DNA of 49,694 bases from Candidatus Woesebacteria bacterium RIFCSPHIGHO2_02_FULL_42_20. Lineage in GTDB: Bacteria; Patescibacteriota; Microgenomatia; UBA8517. A program made the position numbers and the translations under genes. Below are positions 25,004 through 33,617 of the stretch, piece after piece. Location: positions 1-49,694 of the forward strand of contig MGGS01000001.1 in NCBI GenBank assembly GCA_001792535.1, written 5' to 3'. Numbering within the stretch: the stretch's first letter is position 1; each line of letters starts with the position of its first letter. The notes beneath the pieces are model-generated. The model worked only from the letters and a program-made list of their open reading frames with translations. It was not told the origin of the DNA and did no database searches.

Positions 25004-25294
25004 ATGCAGCGATTAATGCAGACAGTAAAGTTACCCAAAATTATTTTGGTGGTTTTGTGTGGGCTGTTTTTGATTAATATTTCACTAATTGTTTTTATGT
25101 CGACAAATAGTACTGTTTTGCATGAACTGGAAATTCAAAGGGAAAAACTGGAGAATGAGAATTTGTCCTTAAAGTCGGATTTAGTTAATTCAAGCTCGCT
25201 TTCGCAAGTTGCCCAAACAGCCCGAGAGTTGGGGATGGACAAACCGGGGACAATTTACTACTTAAATACGCCGGACTCGGTTGCCAGTCGGTGA
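25004..25294 (+). CDS. ftsL: FtsL/DivIC-like septum protein
   Basis: 96 aa. One membrane span ('ILVVLCGLFLINISLIVFM') followed by a heptad-patterned coiled coil ('LHELEIQREKLENENLSLKS') and a short tail with 'ARELGMDKPGTIYYL', which matches the conserved A..LGM..P..v.yl ending of FtsL/DivIC proteins. FtsL bridges FtsQ and the FtsW-FtsI synthase in the divisome. The family is too divergent for a sequence call alone; synteny between rsmH and ftsI supports it. Confidence 0.8.
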   Translation: MQRLMQTVKLPKIILVVLCGLFLINISLIVFMSTNSTVLHELEIQREKLENENLSLKSDLVNSSSLSQVAQTARELGMDKPGTIYYLNTPDSVASR

Positions 25295-25309
25295 TTGGGT
25301 CTCAAAAAT

Positions 25310-27019
25310 ATGCGAGTGCGAATCAAAATACTTTTCATCGTTTTTTGCGTGGCAATTCTGGGGCTTATTGCCAGGCTATTTTACTGGCAAGTTGTCAGAA
25401 ATTCCGAACTTACGGCTTTCGCAAAGCTTCAGCACAGTCTGGGTACGTCAATTTCTGCCTCTCGTGGCAGTATTTTAGGAAGTGACGGTTCGTGGCTGGC
25501 TACAAGTGTCGAAGGCTGGCTTCTGTTTGCACAATTGCCGGATGTGATTTTAGATCCCAAAACAATTGCAAATAAACTCGCGCCTGTATTTGTCGACGAT
25601 AAAGATAACGCAGTTTTACTCGGGGAGACATTAAGAATCGAGGGCCTTTTAGCAAAAGCAGGTGCGGTTTGGGTACCAATAAAGGCCAGAGTAGACAGAA
25701 GTAAAAAAGAACAGATCGAGTCGATGCAAATTTCGGGATTGGGTTTCGAGAGCGAGAATAGACGTGTTTACCCTGAAGGTGAGTTAGCCGGCCAAACATT
25801 GGGTTTTGTGGGAAAGAATGAACAGGGCGAGGATGTTGGCTATTTCGGACTTGAAGGCTATTGGGATTTGGCATTGAAGGGGAAAATGGGTTTTTTGGAA
25901 AGGGAGACGGATGCCATAGGTATCCCGATTATTCACGGTAAACAAACGCAAGTCGAAGCCTCAACCGGTGTGGATGTCGTTACTCATATAGACAAAGGGG
26001 TGCAACTGGTTGTTCAAAAAAAACTTGCTGAAGGCATTGACAAATACGGTGCGAAGGCGGGGACAATCATAGTTATGGACCCATATACCGGAGCGGTAAT
26101 GGCCAACTCGTCCTACCCATTTTACGAACCGCAAAATTATACCGATTACTCAAATGACTATTTCAAAGATTCAGTGGTTTCGGACACTTTTGAGCCGGGA
26201 TCAATATTTAAGGTTTTGGTTATGGCATCGGCGCTTGATGCGGGTGTTATTGAACCAGACACCAAGTGCGACATGTGCAGCGGCGCCTATAAGGTAGACA
26301 AGTATCTGATTGAGACATGGGATGGAAAATACTATCCGGATTCTACGATGACCGATGTGATTGTTCACTCGGATAACGTCGGGATGGTGTTTGCGGCTAG
26401 GCGAATTGGCGCGGATGCTTTGTACGACTATTTAGAAAGTTTCGGAATAGGTGAAGTAACGGGCATTGATTTACAAGGCGAAGTTAGTGTGCCTTTGAGA
26501 GAAAAGAATAGCTGGTCCCAAATTGATTTGGCTACAATTTCATTCGGCCAGGGGGTTGCTGTTACACCAATTCAAATGCTAACCAGTGTCTCGGCAATCG
26601 CAAATGGGGGTACCCTTGTTAAACCCCAGGTTGTTGACAAAGTTGTTCGAGAAGATTGGGTGGAAGACATTAAACCTGAAAATAAACGTAGAGTACTAAG
26701 GCCGGAAACTGCGGCAAAAGTTAAAAATATGATGGTTGAGGCTGCAAAAAATGGTGAGGCGAAGTGGACCAGTTTAAGAGGATTTAAAGTTGCCGGTAAG
26801 ACTGGCACGGCGCAAATTCCAGTTGCCGGGCATTATGATAAAGACAAAACCGTGGGGTCGTTTGTGGGTTTTGCGCCCGCGGACAAGCCCAAGTTTGCTA
26901 TGTTAGTAACTCTTCGTGAACCCGAGTCATCACAGTGGGCTAGTGAAACGGCTGCACCTTTATGGTTTGATATTGCTAAAGACCTGTTTCCCTATTTTGG
27001 AATTACGCCGGGGGAGTAG
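25310..27019 (+). CDS. ftsI: Class B penicillin-binding protein / FtsI (septal transpeptidase)
   Basis: 569 aa from ATG 25310 (MRVRIKILFIVFCVAI); the ORF track uses an upstream TTG at 25295. It has an N-terminal span, then the dimerisation domain with 'GFVGKNEQGEDVGYFGLEGY', then the transpeptidase domain. Catalytic motifs are SxxK 'GSIFK' (Ser298), SxN 'SDN' (Ser354) and 'KTGT' (Lys497). No PASTA domains are present. It cross-links septal peptidoglycan outside the membrane with FtsW, which is encoded about 20 kb downstream. The 3' end contains the murA promoter. Confidence 0.92.
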   Translation: MRVRIKILFIVFCVAILGLIARLFYWQVVRNSELTAFAKLQHSLGTSISASRGSILGSDGSWLATSVEGWLLFAQLPDVILDPKTIANKLAPVFVDDKDNAVLLGETLRIEGLLAKAGAVWVPIKARVDRSKKEQIESMQISGLGFESENRRVYPEGELAGQTLGFVGKNEQGEDVGYFGLEGYWDLALKGKMGFLERETDAIGIPIIHGKQTQVEASTGVDVVTHIDKGVQLVVQKKLAEGIDKYGAKAGTIIVMDPYTGAVMANSSYPFYEPQNYTDYSNDYFKDSVVSDTFEPGSIFKVLVMASALDAGVIEPDTKCDMCSGAYKVDKYLIETWDGKYYPDSTMTDVIVHSDNVGMVFAARRIGADALYDYLESFGIGEVTGIDLQGEVSVPLREKNSWSQIDLATISFGQGVAVTPIQMLTSVSAIANGGTLVKPQVVDKVVREDWVEDIKPENKRRVLRPETAAKVKNMMVEAAKNGEAKWTSLRGFKVAGKTGTAQIPVAGHYDKDKTVGSFVGFAPADKPKFAMLVTLREPESSQWASETAAPLWFDIAKDLFPYFGITPGE

Positions 27020-27025
27020 TATAAT
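26997..27025 (+). promoter_or_regulatory. murA promoter
   Basis: TTGGAA at 26997-27002 and a consensus TATAAT at 27020-27025, spacing 17. The ATG of murA lies 17 nt past the -10, giving a leader of about 10 nt. It overlaps the ftsI stop region. Confidence 0.55.
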
Positions 27026-27042
27026 GATCGGGCACGAGATTC

Positions 27043-28329
27043 ATGGATATAGTTGTAAAAGGTGGGCAGACGTTAGCCGGTGAGGTTACGCCTTCCGGAA
27101 GTAAGAACTCCGCAGTTGCCATTATACCCGCTACCGTTTTATTTGATAAACCAGTAAAACTTACTAATATTCCGGATATCACCGATGTGGCTTCTCTGGT
27201 CGACATACTTCGCGGTTTCGGTTCCAAAATAAAGTGGGATAAGACCAAAAAAATAATCGATATAGACAATAAAAATTTATCGTTTGAGAAAGTGGATTCC
27301 GAGTCGCTGGGTAAGATGCGCGGAACGTCACTTCTGTGGGGGCCAATGCTCATGCGGTTCGGTAAAGTTAATTTTGGCCAGCTCCCCGGTGGTTGTACTT
27401 TGGGTTTCAGAACTCTGTCTCCGCACTATAAAGCGCTTGAGAGCCTTGGAGTGCAAGTTGCTAATCGCGGAGATGGGGTTGTGATGGATGCCTCGCACGT
27501 TGTGGCTGGTACTGTATGGATGAGTGAAATGAGTCCGACGGCGACAGCAAACGTTATAATGCTTGCGACTGGACTTTCGGGGGTAACAAAGATAGTAGGT
27601 GCGGCCAGTGAACCCCAAGTACAGGATTTATGTAACTTTTTAGCTTCGGCGGGAGCAAAGATTTCCGGAATTGGCTCAAGCGTCCTTGTTGTCGAAGGAG
27701 TCAAAAGTTTAAGTTCGGTAACACACGATATTTTAAGCGATCATTATGAAATTACGACATTTTTAGCTATGGGTGCGGTCACCGGTGGAGAAGTCCGAGT
27801 AAAAAACGCCACGCCTGACTATTTCGGCTATATTAATCAGGTCTTTAGCAAGTTTGGCATAGTGATTTCCTATGACGGTGATACGGCGGTTGTCAAAAAA
27901 GGCCAGAAGGTCGCGCTAAAATATGAAGAAGGCAGAAATTTAATGACTGTCAAGGCACAGCCTTGGCCGGGGCTTCCGGTAGATACATTGCCGCTTTTTA
28001 TTCCGATAGCTTTAACGGCAGCGTCAGGACACGTCTTGTTTCATAATTGGATGTACGAGGCCGGGCTTTTCTGGACTTCCCAGCTGACCAAACTTGGTGC
28101 AAATATTGTGATGGCAGATCCCCACCGTGTTATTGTGCTCTCCGGAAGTAAACTTAAAGGGGCAAAAATGGAAGCACCTTATATTATCCGTGCTACTGTC
28201 GCTATGGTGATGGCAGCAATGGTTTCCCAAGGCGATTCGGAAATATTAAATGCCGAGGCCCTTTATCGCGGACACCCTCATTTTGCCGAAAACCTCAAAA
28301 AATTAGGCGCTTCGATCAAAGAAAAGTAA
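27043..28329 (+). CDS. murA: UDP-N-acetylglucosamine 1-carboxyvinyltransferase
   Basis: 428 aa, EPT fold. 'GSKNSAVAIIPATVLFD' carries the conserved KN of the UDP-GlcNAc site. The fosfomycin-target loop is 'LPGGCTLGFRT', with Cys118 at the position of E. coli Cys115. The catalytic Asp lies in 'PVDTLPLFIPIAL', a divergent form of the FPTD motif. The C-terminal region ('HFAENLKKLGASI') is typical. It catalyses enolpyruvyl transfer from PEP to UDP-GlcNAc, the first committed peptidoglycan step. The stop overlaps the murE ATG by one base (TAATG). Confidence 0.9.
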   Translation: MDIVVKGGQTLAGEVTPSGSKNSAVAIIPATVLFDKPVKLTNIPDITDVASLVDILRGFGSKIKWDKTKKIIDIDNKNLSFEKVDSESLGKMRGTSLLWGPMLMRFGKVNFGQLPGGCTLGFRTLSPHYKALESLGVQVANRGDGVVMDASHVVAGTVWMSEMSPTATANVIMLATGLSGVTKIVGAASEPQVQDLCNFLASAGAKISGIGSSVLVVEGVKSLSSVTHDILSDHYEITTFLAMGAVTGGEVRVKNATPDYFGYINQVFSKFGIVISYDGDTAVVKKGQKVALKYEEGRNLMTVKAQPWPGLPVDTLPLFIPIALTAASGHVLFHNWMYEAGLFWTSQLTKLGANIVMADPHRVIVLSGSKLKGAKMEAPYIIRATVAMVMAAMVSQGDSEILNAEALYRGHPHFAENLKKLGASIKEK

Positions 28330-29750
28330 TGAAATTAACCGATCTTCTTAAGGGTATAAAATGCGAGGTCTTTGGCGGAAAGGATATTAATATAAGTGCC
28401 GTTACGCCGGATTCCAGAAGGGTAAAAAAAAATAGTCTATTTGTCGCTGTTAAGGGCCTCAATGTTGATTCCCATGAATTTATAGATCAGGTTATTGAAA
28501 AAGGTGCGGCAGTTGTTGTCGGCGAGGTAAAGCCGGCTGCCGATTGGCTTGGCAAGATTACATATGTCAAAGTGGCTAACTCAAGAAAAGTACTTGGCTG
28601 CCTTGCAGCTAACTGGTTTGGTAATCCTTCGCGGAAGCTTGCTGTCATTGGGGTAACAGGCACAGACGGTAAGACTACTACCTGTAATTTTATTTATTCG
28701 ATTTTAAACTTTTCCGGTCACAAAACAGGGTTGGTGACGTCGATTAACGCGAAAATTGGAGACAAAAGCCTAGACACAGGTTTTCATGTCACAAATCCTG
28801 AGCAGTTGGAACTTCAAAAAATTTTAAAGCTGATGGTTGATGCAGGCTGCGAGTTTGCAGCTATTGAAGTTACCTCGCACGGACTTGACCAGGAAAGGGT
28901 TGCCGGAGTCGGGTTTAAAGCCGGGCTAATTACCAATGTTACCCACGAGCACTTGGATTACCACAAAACTTACGATAGCTATCTTTTAACTAAAGCGAAA
29001 TTAATGACGATAAGTGATTTTGTGGTTTTGAACAAGGACGACGGTTCATATAGAAAACTTAAAAGAATGGCTCCCGCAGACCATCTTACCTTTTCCATTC
29101 ATGACAACTTCTTGGATAAAAAGACGAATGAGCATTTGGCCCAACTGTTCCCCGGAAACTACAATGTCATGAATGCTTTGGGCGCGGCAGTATTGTGTCG
29201 AAAGTTTAGTATCTTGGACGAGAATATTAATTCAGGTTTACGGGCAATCAGAAAAATCCCAGGGAGATGCGAGAAAGTGGGTAACACGAGAGGTATAAAA
29301 CTTATAGTCGATTTTGCTCATACGCCGAATGGCTTAAAAAGCGTTTTGGCTGTGCTTAAGGCAAGCAGTCAAGGCAAACTTGTTTGTGTATTTGGTTGCG
29401 CTGGTGAAAGAGATCTTTTAAAAAGACCCTTAATGGGTGAGATATCCTCGAAGCTTGCAGATGTTACTGTATTAACTGCCGAGGACCCGAGATATGAGGA
29501 TGTTGACCGGATAATTGCCCAGATAAAAAAAGGGGTAAATGCCAAAAGTAAGGTTATCTGTATACCGGAACGAGGGGAAGCAGTTTGGTATGCTATAAAT
29601 AAAGTTGCCAAGTTAGGCGACACAGTTGTCATTTGCGGCAAAGGCCACGAAAAGTCGATGGCCTATAAGGGGATAGAATACCCTTGGAGTGACCGCAAAG
29701 CGGTCAAACTGGCCTTGGAGGGTAAAATATTTAAGGTAAATCATGGTTGA
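28329..29750 (+). CDS. murE: UDP-N-acetylmuramoyl-tripeptide synthetase MurE
   Basis: 473 aa with the three Mur-ligase domains: N-terminal UDP-binding 'ITPDSRRV'-type region ('VTPDSRRVKKNSLFVAVKG'), P-loop 'GVTGTDGKTTT', and the C-terminal domain. The carbamylated-lysine region is 'DYHKTYDSYLLTKAKLM'. The motif that selects the third amino acid reads TAEDPRYED in place of SDNPRxED; Arg is kept, favouring meso-diaminopimelate, but Asn is replaced by Asp, so the substrate should be treated as open. Cytosolic, ATP-dependent. Overlaps the next gene by 8 nt. Confidence 0.9.
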   Translation: MKLTDLLKGIKCEVFGGKDINISAVTPDSRRVKKNSLFVAVKGLNVDSHEFIDQVIEKGAAVVVGEVKPAADWLGKITYVKVANSRKVLGCLAANWFGNPSRKLAVIGVTGTDGKTTTCNFIYSILNFSGHKTGLVTSINAKIGDKSLDTGFHVTNPEQLELQKILKLMVDAGCEFAAIEVTSHGLDQERVAGVGFKAGLITNVTHEHLDYHKTYDSYLLTKAKLMTISDFVVLNKDDGSYRKLKRMAPADHLTFSIHDNFLDKKTNEHLAQLFPGNYNVMNALGAAVLCRKFSILDENINSGLRAIRKIPGRCEKVGNTRGIKLIVDFAHTPNGLKSVLAVLKASSQGKLVCVFGCAGERDLLKRPLMGEISSKLADVTVLTAEDPRYEDVDRIIAQIKKGVNAKSKVICIPERGEAVWYAINKVAKLGDTVVICGKGHEKSMAYKGIEYPWSDRKAVKLALEGKIFKVNHG

Positions 29751-30309
29751 CATGCAAACTGCATTTGAAAGCGCGCCGAAAGTTAGTGAAAGAAGTACTT
29801 TAAATAGTAGGTTGGATCGGGAGTTGTCAATACGCGGAATTGGTCCTGAAAGTGCGGAGAATAAAGGAAACGTGATGATTCCAGCAATACCGGATAAGCC
29901 TGCGGTTAAGCCTGGTAAACAAGCAGAGTTTATTGAGTCAACAAAAGACACTTTGACCCAATTAGGTATAAAACACGATGCAAAAGCGTCCGTTAAAAGA
30001 ACAGTATTATCTTTCAGGGAAAATGTTCCATCTGAAGTTAACCGACGTGGACAAGACCAAGAGCTGCTATTTTATGACTTTGGTGATCCGGAAGCCATGA
30101 GCGAACCGGCTAAAAATATAGGGGTTCCCTTGGTTGTTTTTAGCCACGGCGGCAAAATTCATCCCGAGGTAATTGCCTCGTCAGGCTATTTGACTATGCT
30201 CCAAAAACATAATCCGAATATGCTTTTGTGCGCAGTTGATCATAGAGGATCGCAGTCTCACGATGTAAAAGTTGACTACGGCTTAGACGACAGGGTTGCA
30301 GATATATAG
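29743..30309 (+). CDS. Alpha/beta hydrolase, N-terminal fragment (apparent frameshift)
   Basis: 188 aa. After about 90 polar residues, the hydrolase core starts with 'IGVPLVVFSHGGKIHPEVIASS' (shortened quote: VVFSHGG), the oxyanion-hole strand, and reaches 'CAVDHRGSQSHD'. Then the frame closes at TAG 30307. The rest of the fold, including the nucleophile, is in the next ORF in another frame. Removing one TA from GATATATAGTT restores a single frame reading ...VADIVAMRYAMGAL.... The start overlaps murE by 8 nt, so it belongs to the cluster. See the next entry and the finding. Confidence 0.65.
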   Translation: MVDMQTAFESAPKVSERSTLNSRLDRELSIRGIGPESAENKGNVMIPAIPDKPAVKPGKQAEFIESTKDTLTQLGIKHDAKASVKRTVLSFRENVPSEVNRRGQDQELLFYDFGDPEAMSEPAKNIGVPLVVFSHGGKIHPEVIASSGYLTMLQKHNPNMLLCAVDHRGSQSHDVKVDYGLDDRVADI

Positions 30310-30314
30310 TTGCA

Positions 30315-30809
30315 ATGAGATATGCAATGGGTGCTTTAGTAGAGGAGTATGAAAAGCAAGGAATAAGATGGAATGGAAAATTAGTCTTGATTGGAGACAG
30401 TATGGGTGGCGAGGTTATGTCTGTAGTATCTGAAAAGCTTTTTCCGGATGGAGTTATCCTGACCGAACCAGCGGCATATTCTGTATATGCACATCATGTA
30501 AAGTTTGGGAAAAGACATAATGAAGAGCCGGTATTCGGAGGTGATGATGGCGTGATTCGGAGTCGTAAACCCGATGACTCTTTTGCTCTAGAGTCGATTG
30601 GAAAATATATGGGAAAAACCCCCAAAGGAAAAGTGCTTGTCGTTGAGTTTGCTAGCGATAGAATTGTTGGTAAAATACCACAAGACTATAAAGCAAGTGC
30701 AGAAGTAGTTGATTCTATTAGAACGAGTCACCTTTTAACTAAAGGAGAACATGGTGCTACTCCAGCAGAAGAGGTGGAAACAATCAAGAATTTTGTTAAG
30801 AGTTTGTAA
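30315..30809 (+). CDS. Alpha/beta hydrolase, C-terminal fragment with nucleophile elbow
   Basis: 164 aa. It holds the nucleophile elbow 'LVLIGDSMGGEV' (GxSxG), an acid-loop candidate in 'VVEFASDRIVG', and a late His in 'TKGEHGATPAEE', so the catalytic triad lies in this ORF while the first strands lie in the preceding one. The ORF start ATG 30315 is preceded by in-frame codons GTT GCA that read naturally as protein, supporting a split gene over independent translation. Alternatives are a sequencing/assembly indel, phase variation at the TATATA tract, or reinitiation. Substrate unknown. Confidence 0.65.
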   Translation: MRYAMGALVEEYEKQGIRWNGKLVLIGDSMGGEVMSVVSEKLFPDGVILTEPAAYSVYAHHVKFGKRHNEEPVFGGDDGVIRSRKPDDSFALESIGKYMGKTPKGKVLVVEFASDRIVGKIPQDYKASAEVVDSIRTSHLLTKGEHGATPAEEVETIKNFVKSL

Positions 30810-30810
30810 G

Positions 30811-31602
30811 ATGAAATATTTTTATTCGCCAACAAAAGCAGACTATTCAAAATATTTGTTCCCATATCAAGTTTATTTAATTAAAGAGGAAGCTGATAGC
30901 GCTGAAGAGATTTATGCCAAAGGGTTTCTTCCGGTCAGAACGATTTACGATTTGTATTATTTAGCTAGAAGCACCAGAGTTGATTTGGGTAACTTTGAAT
31001 TGTCGAGCGAAAATAGAAGAATACTTCGTAAGGTAGAAAATTTTTATTTCGAAGTTAAAGATATAGATAAGTTTAAGTTGGACGAGAGTGCCCTTAAAAT
31101 AATAAGGCAGTTTGCAAAGTCCAAATTTGATAAGGCACTTTTGAAGGATTCATCCTTAAAAAAGATTTTTTCGGTACTTGGTAACTATAACAAAGTTGCC
31201 TGTTTTTCGGACAAAATAGGCTTGCAAGGCTTGGCTGTTCTTTGTGTAAACGGGAAAACAGTTCACTATGCTCATCCATTTTATGCCATTGATGAACGAT
31301 TTAAGGACCTGGGGTTGGGGATGATGACATCTGTTGTTGATTGGGCAAGCGCGTCTTCCAAGAAGTATGTATACCTGGGGACAGTTTATGGTAAAAGTTC
31401 ACTCTATAAAACTCAATTTAAAGGTTTTGAATTTTTCGACGGCGTTGGCTGGTCTATTGACATTGGAAAATTAAAAGAGATTATTAAACTTGAAGAAGGA
31501 AAGTTTTCAGGCCATCTTTTACAAAACAAGAGTCATATTAAAAAATACTATAATTTCCCGAGTCTGACTAGACTTGTCAAAAAACTCAAATATGAACTCT
31601 AA
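30811..31602 (+). CDS. GNAT-fold aminoacyl/acyl transferase, arginyltransferase (ATE)-like
   Basis: The ORF track starts at 30751 inside the upstream gene; ATG 30811 (MKYFYSPTKADYSKYL), one base after the previous stop, gives 263 aa. 'YYLARSTRVDL' and 'SSENRRILRK' resemble the ATE/Bpt-like family. The C-terminal GNAT-like half has 'AHPFYAIDERFKDLGLGMMT' and 'VYLGTVYGKSSLYKTQFKG', like the product-side loops of aminoacyl-tRNA-protein transferases. Being wedged between MurE and MurC-type genes, it might act on wall precursors as FemX proteins do (same fold superfamily), but this is inference. Confidence 0.55.
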   Translation: MKYFYSPTKADYSKYLFPYQVYLIKEEADSAEEIYAKGFLPVRTIYDLYYLARSTRVDLGNFELSSENRRILRKVENFYFEVKDIDKFKLDESALKIIRQFAKSKFDKALLKDSSLKKIFSVLGNYNKVACFSDKIGLQGLAVLCVNGKTVHYAHPFYAIDERFKDLGLGMMTSVVDWASASSKKYVYLGTVYGKSSLYKTQFKGFEFFDGVGWSIDIGKLKEIIKLEEGKFSGHLLQNKSHIKKYYNFPSLTRLVKKLKYEL

Positions 31603-32914
31603 GAAACCGTGGGTTCACTTCATTGCCATTTGCGGGACAGGGATGGGAGCAGTTGCAGTTGTTCTCAAAAGCAAAGGTTATAGAGTAACAGGCTCAGACA
31701 TAGATTTTTATCCACCCATCAGTGATTTGCTCAGAAAAACCGGTGTGAAAATTGAGACAGGTTTTGATGCAACAAGGATAAGCTCCCAGATAGACATGGT
31801 GGTTATCGGCGGAAGTGCTTTGATTGATGACCGAAACAACCCCGAATTTGTGCAAGCCAAAAAACTTAAACTTCCCATCAAAACCTATCCAGAGTTGATT
31901 GCAGAGTATGTAATTAGGCCGGAGTCAATAGTCGTAGCCGGAACGTACGGTAAAACAACCGTTTCGGCTATGATTGCTTGGGTGTTTAAAAATATGAAAG
32001 TTGACGCAAGTTATTTTGTCCCCGGGATTGCAGTTGACTTGCCAGAGCCGATTCATTTGGGTGAATCAAGTTTTTCTGTTGCCGAAGGAGATGAATATCC
32101 GGCGGCAGTTTTTTTTGATAACGAGTCAAAATTTATGTTTTATAAGCCTAAATTCGTGATTTTAACTTCTGTAGAGTGGGATCACTTTGACGTCTTCCCA
32201 AAAGAAAAAGATTATATCCAAAGATTTGTTAATCTTATGAAAATTGTTCCCAAAGACGGGTTGGTAGTCGCGCCAAGTTCGGGCAAAAACGTTGAGAAGG
32301 TACTAGGTTTTGCCGGCTGTAAAGTAGTTCGTTTCTCAAGTGACAATTTTAGTGAGCAACTCCAAGTAATTGGCAGACACAATAGGGCAAATGCCGCGGG
32401 AGTTTTTACTTTACTTTGTGAATTGGGTTTTCCCAGGGAAGACATAATCAAAGGTTTATCGAATTTTAGAGGTGTCAAAAGAAGATTGGAAGTAATTTAT
32501 AAAGACAAAAACCTTGTAGTAATAAATGACTTTGCCCAGCACCCATCCCGACTTAAGGCCTCAATTGACGCAGTAAGAGAAGAGTATAAGAAACGCCTGG
32601 TCGTGGTTTTGGACCCACACGCGTCGATATTTAAAGACCCGACTATTCTAAAAAAACTTAGTACTGTGTTTGACAAAGTGGACGCTTTATTCATACTAAG
32701 GCTGAAACTTTTAAAAGGTCGCCATAAAGTCACTGGTCCTTTGATAGTTAAAGCAAGCGGACTTTCGGATGTTAAGACTAAATACATTCCCCTTGATGAG
32801 GATTTAGTAAAGGAACTTCTTAACCAAGCCAAAAAAGGAAATTGCGTTATCATGTTTTGCTCAAGCGGGGGGATAGATTCGCTGATCCAAAAATTTGTGG
32901 CTAAATTAAAATGA
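31592..32914 (+). CDS. MurC/Mpl-type Mur ligase (UDP-MurNAc--L-alanine ligase or muropeptide ligase)
   Basis: ATG 31592 (MNSKKPWVHFIAI) is preferred over the TTG at 31574; 440 aa. The N-terminal Rossmann loop 'ICGTGMGAVAVVLKSKGYRV' with 'GSDIDFYPPISDLL' is closer to Mpl, which has YPPMS, than to classic MurC. The P-loop reads 'GTYGKTTVSAM', with Tyr instead of His. 'VEWDHFDVFP' and 'INDFAQHPSRLKASI' match Mpl/MurC central and C-terminal motifs. As no other MurC is in the window, it may be the working L-Ala ligase. It overlaps the upstream gene by 11 nt and the next by 4 nt. Confidence 0.82.
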   Translation: MNSKKPWVHFIAICGTGMGAVAVVLKSKGYRVTGSDIDFYPPISDLLRKTGVKIETGFDATRISSQIDMVVIGGSALIDDRNNPEFVQAKKLKLPIKTYPELIAEYVIRPESIVVAGTYGKTTVSAMIAWVFKNMKVDASYFVPGIAVDLPEPIHLGESSFSVAEGDEYPAAVFFDNESKFMFYKPKFVILTSVEWDHFDVFPKEKDYIQRFVNLMKIVPKDGLVVAPSSGKNVEKVLGFAGCKVVRFSSDNFSEQLQVIGRHNRANAAGVFTLLCELGFPREDIIKGLSNFRGVKRRLEVIYKDKNLVVINDFAQHPSRLKASIDAVREEYKKRLVVVLDPHASIFKDPTILKKLSTVFDKVDALFILRLKLLKGRHKVTGPLIVKASGLSDVKTKYIPLDEDLVKELLNQAKKGNCVIMFCSSGGIDSLIQKFVAKLK

Positions 32915-33615
32915 AGCTGAAGAATTTCCCAAAAACTTATAAGCTCTTGCAGGAGTATTTACACCTTACTTTCGGCAACGCCGATATCGCTTGTCCATAT
33001 TGGATAAACAAGCTTAACCAACACATCCGCGGACCGTTTTCGGGCAAGGGAACACCAAAGCAGATAAAAAAATCGGCTTTAACTCGTGCTTTAAAGCGGA
33101 ATATAAATTTAGCCAAGCTTAGTAGAAGGCAAATACTTATTTTTTTGAGACAAAACAGAATCGGTGTTGACTGTTCGGGGTTTGTTTATAATTTGGCAAA
33201 TTACCTGGACAAAGAAAAAGGTGGAGAGGGCCTTGCCCGCAAACTATTTAACAAAAAAATTTTCCCCCGTTGGAACCCAGCTTGGCGTACAAGTGTGCAG
33301 ATACTCACAAGTAATGCCAAAACTAGAGAAATAAAATTGTCAGATATCCGAGTAGGCGACCTGATCAGATTAACAAGCGGAAGGCACGTTTTGTTTGTCA
33401 TAGACGTCACCGGGAAATATATTACCTACGCGCATTCATCGAAGTTTCTCACTAAAAAATCTGGGGTCCATTTGGGAAAAATAAAAGTAACTGACCGGTT
33501 AAAAGGTTTAGAAGACCAGCTCTGGCTTGAAAAGACTCCGAAAGGAGAAAGTTTTGGTAAAAAATATTTTGATCCCAGCCAGGGCGATTCTCTTCGAAGG
33601 TTTAATTGGTGGTAA
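32911..33615 (+). CDS. NlpC/P60-like (CHAP-like) cysteine peptidase-fold protein
   Basis: 234 aa. The central motif 'RIGVDCSGFVYNLANYL' is the NlpC/P60 nucleophile helix. 'RVGDLIRLTSGRHVLFV' supplies the strand and His, and 'YITYAHSSK' the next strand. The family cuts peptide bonds in wall stem peptides. There is no signal peptide or membrane span, unlike secreted endopeptidases; the N-terminal 85 residues are basic and unassigned. It is ATGA-coupled to the MurC/Mpl-type ligase, suggesting a cytosolic role in stem-peptide recycling or amide hydrolysis (inference). Confidence 0.65.
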   Translation: MKLKNFPKTYKLLQEYLHLTFGNADIACPYWINKLNQHIRGPFSGKGTPKQIKKSALTRALKRNINLAKLSRRQILIFLRQNRIGVDCSGFVYNLANYLDKEKGGEGLARKLFNKKIFPRWNPAWRTSVQILTSNAKTREIKLSDIRVGDLIRLTSGRHVLFVIDVTGKYITYAHSSKFLTKKSGVHLGKIKVTDRLKGLEDQLWLEKTPKGESFGKKYFDPSQGDSLRRFNWW

Positions 33616-33617
33616 AT

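Noticed and set aside
32497-32853. 118-aa minus-strand ORF opposite the MurC/Mpl-type gene
   Set aside because: Shadow of a conserved Mur-ligase C-terminal domain.
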